DNA of 64,000 bases from Haemaphysalis longicornis. Taxonomy: Eukaryota; Arthropoda; Arachnida; Ixodida; Ixodidae. Positions 49,201-57,600 of the stretch are shown here, one piece after another (the stretch's first letter is position 1; every line of letters starts with the position of its first letter). The notes beneath the pieces are model-generated. The model was not told where the DNA came from. It worked only from the letters and a program-made list of their open reading frames with translations, and searched no databases. The DNA is taken from positions 115,422,100 to 115,486,099 of the forward strand of contig CM023448.1 in NCBI GenBank assembly GCA_013339765.2, given 5' to 3'. Both the position numbers and the translations under genes were made by a program.

Positions 49201-51262
49201 ACCCGCTCTAAACAGCGCGTCTAGCGTCTCTGATGCCGTCGTCTAGACAGGCTGGCTTCGGCGCAGTTGTCGCCGTAGCCGTCGCGTCAGTTGCCGTGGT
49301 GTAGTATCCGCCTATAGCGAAGAGCCGTATTTTTTAAAAATTCACGCTGGAGGAGCATCGTTGTATGATCAATTTTTCTAGCCGTAATTTGGAAATTAAT
49401 AATTGCTTTTATTGAAAATTACATATTCGTAATTCGGAATTGCTAATTGTCTGAACAATATAAGTAGATCATTGCATAGTTCTTTGTTTTAAACGAAAAT
49501 AAAGAGCCACAATTTCACTACAGCAACTACATTAATACCGTGTTTGCAGCGAAGGCCGGTATTTTAACACCGGTATTTTACAGTTAAAAGAATTAATGGA
49601 TGATTGAATAAATCTTTGAGCCATTCGCAATATGTAATTGTTACTTGTTTGTTCGACCACTCACTGACCCCCACTTGATAAATTCCGTATGATCAATTTT
49701 TCTAGCCGTAATTTGGAAATTAATAATTGCTTTTATTGAATATTACATATTCGTAATTCGGAATTGCTAATTGTCTGAACAATATAAGTAAATCATTGCA
49801 TAGTTCTTTGTTTTAAACGAAACTAAAGAGCCACAATTTCACTACAGCAACTACATTAATACCGTGTTTGCAGCGAAGGCCGGTATTTTAACACCGGTAT
49901 TTTAGCAGTTAAAAGAATTAATGGATGATTGACTAAATCTTTGAGCCGTTCGCAATATGTAATTGTTACTTGTTTGTTCGACCACTCACTGACCCCCACT
50001 TGATAAATTAATCCGTGGACGACGGGATGGGCAAATCGCTTACATAAATAAGCGCATCCCTGTTACTATGCAAGTAACAGACTGGCTCCCGAAGGTCTTT
50101 TATAGCTAGCATAATAAAATTACTCCTGTATGCCCCCCGTGGGCCGATTATGACCTCTCATTATTAATACCGTAACAATTCTTTTCCCGTCGGGTCGTTT
50201 TCTTCAGCTCTTATTTTCTTCTTAGGCCTTGTGAGGCCTATGTGATGGCACTATAGCGTAAACGGGCTTTGGTGCTTCAGTAACTAGCGTGCTCAAATTA
50301 CTGCTGCAGGCCTCAGCACAAGTCTCTAAAGGCATATTTTCTAAGTCGAAGGCCACAGCGCATTAACTAGGTCCATCCAGAGCCAAGGATCGGCCGTGGT
50401 CCTGGAGATACGTGTTGAAGTCACATTCTGTAAGCACCGGGTTCGAATCCCAGCCCCAAATTCACCCGATTTACTATTCTTTATTTTTATTCTTTTTTTT
50501 TCTCTACGGCCACGTTTGGGACCATCGCTCTGTCAACCCTGAGAGCGGACGGAACATTTTTACGTAACGGGGCATTTAATGCTTTCGTATTTCAACAAGG
50601 CTCACACACAACACATCGCTTCGCACTAGCATGTATAGCCGCCCTACAACGGACAGGTCTGGAACGGCTGTGGGCTTGGGTGGTACCGGATACTACAAAC
50701 CCGATGGAAGAGATGGAAGAGAACGGCTGCTAAAAACCGTGCTGCACTTTCACATTTTCGGGGAAATGAATTTTTTTGCACCATGTAGCGTACTAGAAGG
50801 GTGCACTTCCCAATATGTATTGAAACGGGTTGTGTAGCAGGAGCGGCGCGTCAAGCCCACTGGAAAAGCCAGTCCAAGTTGTCTGCAATCAGGCTTAACT
50901 GTTCCCTACGGATATTACCGGTCTTCTCGCCAGCATGTAGGTTGGTAGTAAAAGCCATAACAGAGCAATATCATTGCAGCTGATCGTGCTTGACTAAGAA
51001 GTAAAGCACGTACTATTTTAGAACACTGTCATCACAATTCGCCGTTTTTTAATGACTGACGACGCAGAGAAGCTGTTGGGGGGAAAAAGATCGACCAGGG
51101 CCGCAGAGTCGACTCGACGCTTCTACAGTCGGAGAACTCTATTCCTCGTTCCAAAGCATATACGGGGGAGAAGAAGGGAGAGGGGGGGGGGGGGGGGGGC
51201 ACCTGTGCTGCCGGAAGTGCTGGTATCGGGTGTCGGATCGCCAGCGTGACAACAAGAGTCAG

Positions 51263-51294
<32 letters not shown>

Positions 51295-51652
51295 TCACAG
51301 CCGTAATGCGCCGAAAGGCACGTACGCTACGTAAACACGGTGAGCCACGCTACAAAAACATGTTGGTTTTTCGCGCAGGCGAACCTGGATGAAGCCACGG
51401 ATGCCTGGGGTGTGAAAGTTGAGCGAGTTGAAATGTAAGTATTGTCGAATTTGACCCGTAAAATGTTCCCGATTTTCGTAGCTATGTTTCTGCCAGTACA
51501 TGCAGGGTACAACAGATAACATTACTGTGCATCGCTGCCAGCCTGGCAGAAGGTATAAGCCTTAAAGGGGCCATGAAAGAAAAATACCACTGTGTTGCAA
51601 ATTCAAGACATGGCCTTTGGTGACTACATTTTATCCGCTAAATGTTTTTTGA

Positions 51653-51686
<34 letters not shown>

Positions 51687-54600
51687 AAGGAACTTTGAAA
51701 CAGGTGGTTGATCCCTCTTTCGTAGGAATCGGTAAAACACGAAAGATAATGGTGCCTTCACAACAGCAGTTGAATGTTAGATTAACCTCCTCATGTGCGA
51801 AGGGTTCGCGAGCCTGACCCCGCCAGAGGAAGTGACGCCGACACACAAGCAACAACAGCAAAAAAAAAAAAAAACTGGTTTATTCTGGGACAACAAAACC
51901 GAACATGACATGTGCAGAAACAGCAGCTTGAAACACAACGGTCATGGGAACAACGCCAGCGCGGAGGGGGACTCAAGCATATAGTTTCTTAGTAAGTATA
52001 CTCGACAGGAAACTGCACCTGAGAAGCCATGTCGTCGTGGGGGGTTATGGGAAGACCCCCCTTTTTGGCTTGGGCTTGGCATGACAACTGGATTCTTAAG
52101 CGGGTTTTGGTATTTGCTTTCTTCACTATGCATAAACACATCTACGAGCTACGAGGAAGCCGAAATCTTCCCTGTTATGTGGTATCCGCGTTCCGTGAAA
52201 AGGCAGGCAGTGCGTTATCGTACCTGACGTTGGTCAGGCCGCAGTCGAAGGGCGTATGACTGAGCGGGTAATTGCGCTGGCGAAAAGTTGTAGCTGACGA
52301 AAAAAAAAAAAAGAAACAAAGCCTACTCGACGAAGACAAGATACAACAGATACTGGCGCCTGTATCTGTTCCTATCTTATTCTTCATCCGCTACTTTTAA
52401 CGCCACGTTTTCTTTTCTTCCAGTATGAACCAACTCGCTCAGTAACAAATTAAGATTTTTTTTAAACTGTAGTTGGCGGTTGGTGCACCGGTTCACCACG
52501 AAGGCGACGTTTTCATGGGCACGCTCAAAAAGCTTTTTAAACTCTTCAAACAACTGAACTGAAATAATGGTAAAATTAATAAAATAAGAGTCTCTAATGA
52601 GTTCCCCCAAAATATTAACATTGTTGTTAACACCAGCCTGGCCTGCAGAATAGTAGGCGTGACCGTTCCTGCAAAAAATGCGCTTTACTCCTTTTTTTCC
52701 TGAGCTTTAAAACAGCCAGTTTCATTTTCCACTTATATAATAACACACCATTCTTTGCGTTTTTCGTGTCACTGTGTTCGAATATTCAGCCACTAAAGCG
52801 TTTTACTCCAAGCCAATGATGAAACTAAGGCGAGCGCATGATGTAATGGTGGCCCATGACTACACAGACGGCCTTGATGTGAGCCGCATAGACGCTAGCG
52901 CCAGATTCCTCTCTAGTGTATACTGTAAGAAACTCTATGGCCTCAATTCACGCGCGTCCCCCGTACACGAAGGCGCTGCCATCGAGACGCCAACTGTCGG
53001 CTCTCATTAGCGTCATGATGCGCTACTTCGCTTCGACTCTCCTAGACGGGAAGGCACTAATCTGAATGAGTCACAGGAAAGGGACATAAGGCGAGTTCGC
53101 AAATCTGCTCACGTCTCCGCTCCTTTCCTCCATGCTCGCTCATGTAGACTGTATTTAATAGTGAGGCACGCATGCAGGCAACGATGTGAGTGCGCCGTCA
53201 CTGCTTACGTCGGGCTCCGCGGGATGGCGGTACTTGTCCATGCTAAGCGCATGATATGGGTTGGACATTCCAAGCTCTAGCCCGCCGAACGCAAAACAAT
53301 GCCTCGACTCCAATGTGAGTGCGATTAATAATAAATCTGTTGACACCACCGTTGATAATCGGGTTGAAACGGAGCAGACGACGCACGCCGGTGTTATATT
53401 TTTCTTCGGCGTGCGGCCACAGTGGCACAAGCCGCGGCATGTCCGTGGCCATTTCAGTGTTGCCAAATGAAGAAATTGACAGCTAAACTTTTCAATGAAT
53501 ACTACCTATAGCGCAGTCCGTTGAGCGCCACGTACCTCTCGTTGCGGCCAGAAGGCTCAAAAGGCATGGGCTCGAATCCGGGCGCCGCAGCGCCAGTGGC
53601 ACTTCTTCTGCCCGACGTCACTTCCGTGACGGAAATGGCGTAAGTGAGATATTGGTGCACCCGTGCATAAAACACTTTTGTGTTAAAAAATAGGCCTGCA
53701 CTGAAACATAGGGCCTCCTCTGTTATCAGTCCCGGACCGTCCACGGTCTGCCAGGACGCGATCCGGTGCTCGATTTTCTCGTGCATTTCTACGGGATCCG
53801 AGGGCAGTCCTCGGACTGCCCGCGTACTATTCAGGACTGGTTAAAAACCAGGATGTCCATAGTTTGGTCGCCTTATTTGCGTTTCCAGAGCCATTCTGAA
53901 CAGTTCCTGGGTAGTCCAACTGCTCCCGCCATAGAAATTCTATGGGCAAATAAGGAGCTGCTCTGGAACAATTCTGAGCAGTCCACTATGACAAATAAGA
54001 GGCATGTTTTCCGTGTGTTAACAGCACGTTACGATTCAAGTGATACTATAAAACGGAACTGGAGGCCCCATCACTGTCGCGGTCATGTTTCTTGGCGGTG
54101 GCTTTGGTCGGCGGCGCCCAATCGCAAAAACAAGATTATGATTACTCCTATGAGAAATCGCCAGAAAGTAGCTGGGTAATCGCACTACTTCTGATGTAAT
54201 CTTTTTTCTTTGAAGTTTGCTATAAACATTGGCGTTATTCTTAGCGTGATAAAGCAGTCTTTTTTATTAACCAAAACTTGTATTAGTCGTCATGGCCCTT
54301 GATATGGTTTGCCGTATGCGTTGTTTCGTGAAAACAACCGTAAATAATAATAAAAAAAAAGAATGGCTCCCATCCCGCCCTGCGACAGTGGATGCCCAGC
54401 AAAGTTGTTAACCACCACAAATGCTGATGGGGGAGGGTATGAAATGTTCCTCGTCGTCTCTGAGGGCGCGTTGCTTGCGTTCGGCTTCTCTGGCAGCAAA
54501 TGCTGGGTCAATTTTGGGTCCTGCCTAGCCTGACGCATGCGCTCACCCTTTAATGCCGTCAACGCCCCTTACAGAACAGGTGCAAAGCTGACCTTTACTA

Positions 54601-57600
54601 GGAACACATGGAAAAAGGGGCGGGGCACCCACTGTTCACAGGTGCCTTATCATCCATCACGCGGTTTTGGGGTTTTAACAGACATACTGAGCTTTGTGCT
54701 GTATGCCTCATTAGCCTACCGCATGCGCTGGACGTCTTGGGCGAGAACTGCTGGGTCCTGCCTGGGCGTTTCGTTTACCACACGCAATTTTCCTTGCAAC
54801 GGAGGCAAACAGCTTCGCTGTAAAATCAAGACCTCATTGACGAAGTCACATGCGTCTTTCGCTTTCAACAAGTCCTTCGCAACACTCTAATCTGGTAAAA
54901 GTCATAGTAATATTTCTTTTTCACGAATAAAAATTCATTCTGTGTTCACCCTGCGGTTTTAAATTGCGTTGTTATAGCTCCCGACGGTTTTGGGTTGGAC
55001 GGTCGATGTTTTAATCGCACCAGCTTGTGCCATCCAGTCATTGGGACAGTGCAGTCTGGTTTCTTTCTGTATTGCTACTTTAGTAAATGTTTCATATTAG
55101 CGTTTAGATGCTTGAAAGCCAACTAGACGAAGAGAAAAAAAAAAAGCACATTGACGTAAGGAAAGGGTGACTGATTTTAGCACGTAAGATTGCGTGAGTT
55201 ACATCCTAGCGAACCTAACTGGCAATGACACGATTTACGCTGGATCCCTAATATCTTATTGACTGACTCCAAGGCAACCGTCTGGCAGCGTATTCACGAC
55301 ATGTGGGCACATTGCCTGTAGCTACCAAAATGAAGGATTGTATCGCATACATAGGTATAGGTCGGCGACCCAGGTATGCCGCGACGCGCGAGTCATATCC
55401 GTGGAAACCCTGAATGAATCGTACAAGTCACGTGTTTATTCTTTTTGCATTGCAGCAAGGATGTCCGGCTGCCTGTCCAAATGCAGAGGGCCATGGCTGC
55501 TGAAGCTGAAGCGTCCCGAGAAGCACGAGCCAAGGTAAGCCCGGCCATTTAGTGCAGCGGATCGCGTCGATTACATTCGTCTTAGCTGCATCAATCTCCT
55601 TCCTGACTGCAAATAGCGGACTGCGGAGCTCCAGCTGCCTTCGCTCCATTTATTTTCACACGACACGGACTGCACACCATTTAAATACAGTCGGAAAATG
55701 GAGGTGTATTAATTATTTTGAGAACGTACTGTGTACACATAACCAGTGGGGGTTGACTGCAGCCAAAGAAATTGAACCCGCGGGTTCGCCGTTGAACGTT
55801 GCTGAAAAAAGCACGCACGTTTGAAGCTCCAAGAATAACTCAAGCATACGTCGTCCCCCCTCACATTGTGCCAACCGAAGAGTAAGCAAGAATTGTACAT
55901 TCTATAAGTCTCTAGCGGTGAAAATTCATCACTGAAATGTATTGGTGGGTAGGTAACGAACGCAAATTAAACACATGACAATTCTTGACGGTACTTGTCG
56001 CTGTCGCCATGCTTTGTCAGCCCTTTATGATCTGTGGACCCTGCAATATAATGCTTAAAAATGTTGAAATGATACTCTATCTCACGTAATGTCTCTTATC
56101 TCTAATTTTGGGTTATGGTGTAATCTCCCCTAATTTCACATGTACGCTTTATCTCCCCTAATACGCGCCTAGGCTTGCCATCTCTCCTGAAGAGGAAGAA
56201 ATAGCTTTGGCTACACCAACAAATCAAGAGTTCGGGCGATGCGCTGTAATTTCTCACAGCGTCTTGAGGGCCAAGCAGCGGTTAGTTAGCTAATCAATGT
56301 ACAAGAGCCTCTAAGCAAAACTCCATTCTGGGACAAACTTTCAGGCATTATATCCATGAGTGGAACTTTGTCGAGAAATGGCCGTACCCCATTACTTACC
56401 TGAACAGCTCTTCTATAGATCTTAAATAAACTTGCTTGTGATCACTAAGCTATGAAGGATGATACAGGTACGAATAAGGTAGACATCCCAGTGCTATTTT
56501 TTTGGCACTACGCATAGAACCACACTTAATGAGCGAAGAATACCTTAGTAGATAACTCGTGCATCGTTCAAGAGGCGGTGCAGGGCGGCCGATAAACGTT
56601 CTCTTTCCTTCGTGCCTGTAAACACTGCGAGAGCTATAGCTATTGACGGCACAGAATGGCGCTCCTTGCTGCTCGCTGTAACATATAGTTTTGTATTCAG
56701 CTGTTTTTGTTTGGATTTACTTTAAGGCGCCTATCCAACGATTTTCTTTGAAGTGGCTACATGATGCTTTCGTTGCGGCAGAGAGGAAATACACTTTATT
56801 CGAGAGAATACGCTTTATTAGAGAGAATACACTTTATTCTGAAAATAATCCGGCTACTGGCGGCGATATTGCTTCAGTGATGTCGCATAGGCTAATAAAC
56901 CGAGTTTTTGAAAAAAATGCGGGAAAGAGGGAAAAATCTTGAGCGGGTTTCAAAGTTGTCTACTGCATGTAAAGCGGCAATGTTTGGCCCGGGCCACGGA
57001 ATCTAAGGCCACCCGATCTCACCTGATTTAAGGACCACCTGATTTAAGCGGCACCTGATGTAAGGACAGCCTGATGTAAGCGCTGGTCGCAGTCTTGTCT
57101 GTTTTAAAGAGCTTCAGCCATTTACAAAAAAGTAGAAAAAATTCTTTCAGGTGCCCTTTACTACTGCAAAAATGAGGGCAGTTTAATCCCTCAATAGCTG
57201 GTACCCTGTGAAAAAATACAGAGTGCAAAAATATAACTTCTTGAGACCGACAATATTCATGATTCATAGCATGACATGTATGGATGGGTGGATTGTAGGC
57301 TTTAATGCGCCGACGCAGCGCAGGCGATGAGGCGCGCCGTAATGGAGGGCTCCGGATTAATTTATGACCTAGAGGGGGATTTTCTTCTTTAACGTGCGCC
57401 GAAATCTCGTACACACGGGCGTTTTTGCTTTTCGCCTCCATCAGAAAAGCGGCCACCAGCGGGAATCGAACCCGCGACTTGCCCAGCAGCGCAACGCCTT
57501 AGCCACTGAGCCACCGCGGCGGGTAGCATGCAATGTATCCACGGAACAGTACGGACTCAGGTTTCGACCTCGGCAGCGGTGGCTATTTTTCTAGTATAGA

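Larger units (their letters stand above)
32666..51378 (+). other. Stomatin intron 4
   Basis: A very large GT-AG intron, 18,713 bp, ending in TTTCGCGCAG. It contains a Tigger relic, hairpins at 34.9 and 36.4 kb, SINEs at 39.1, 41.2 and 41.7 kb, a LINE RT relic at 47 kb, several tandem duplications, and a mini frame at 47.8 kb. No other gene was recognised in it. Confidence 0.85.
51435..55455 (+). other. Stomatin intron 5
   Basis: A 4,021-bp GT-AG intron. It contains a 30-base A-run (51654-51683), the second 0.96-kb TIR element, a tRNA-like repeat at 53.5 kb and a repeat copy at 54.1 kb. Confidence 0.9.

Noticed and set aside
49363..50009. Possible CRISPR-like array
   Set aside because: Only two long tandem units without spacers, in a eukaryotic intron.
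57450..57530. Apparent tRNA gene on the minus strand
   Set aside because: Same reason: the head of a full-length Ruka-like SINE.
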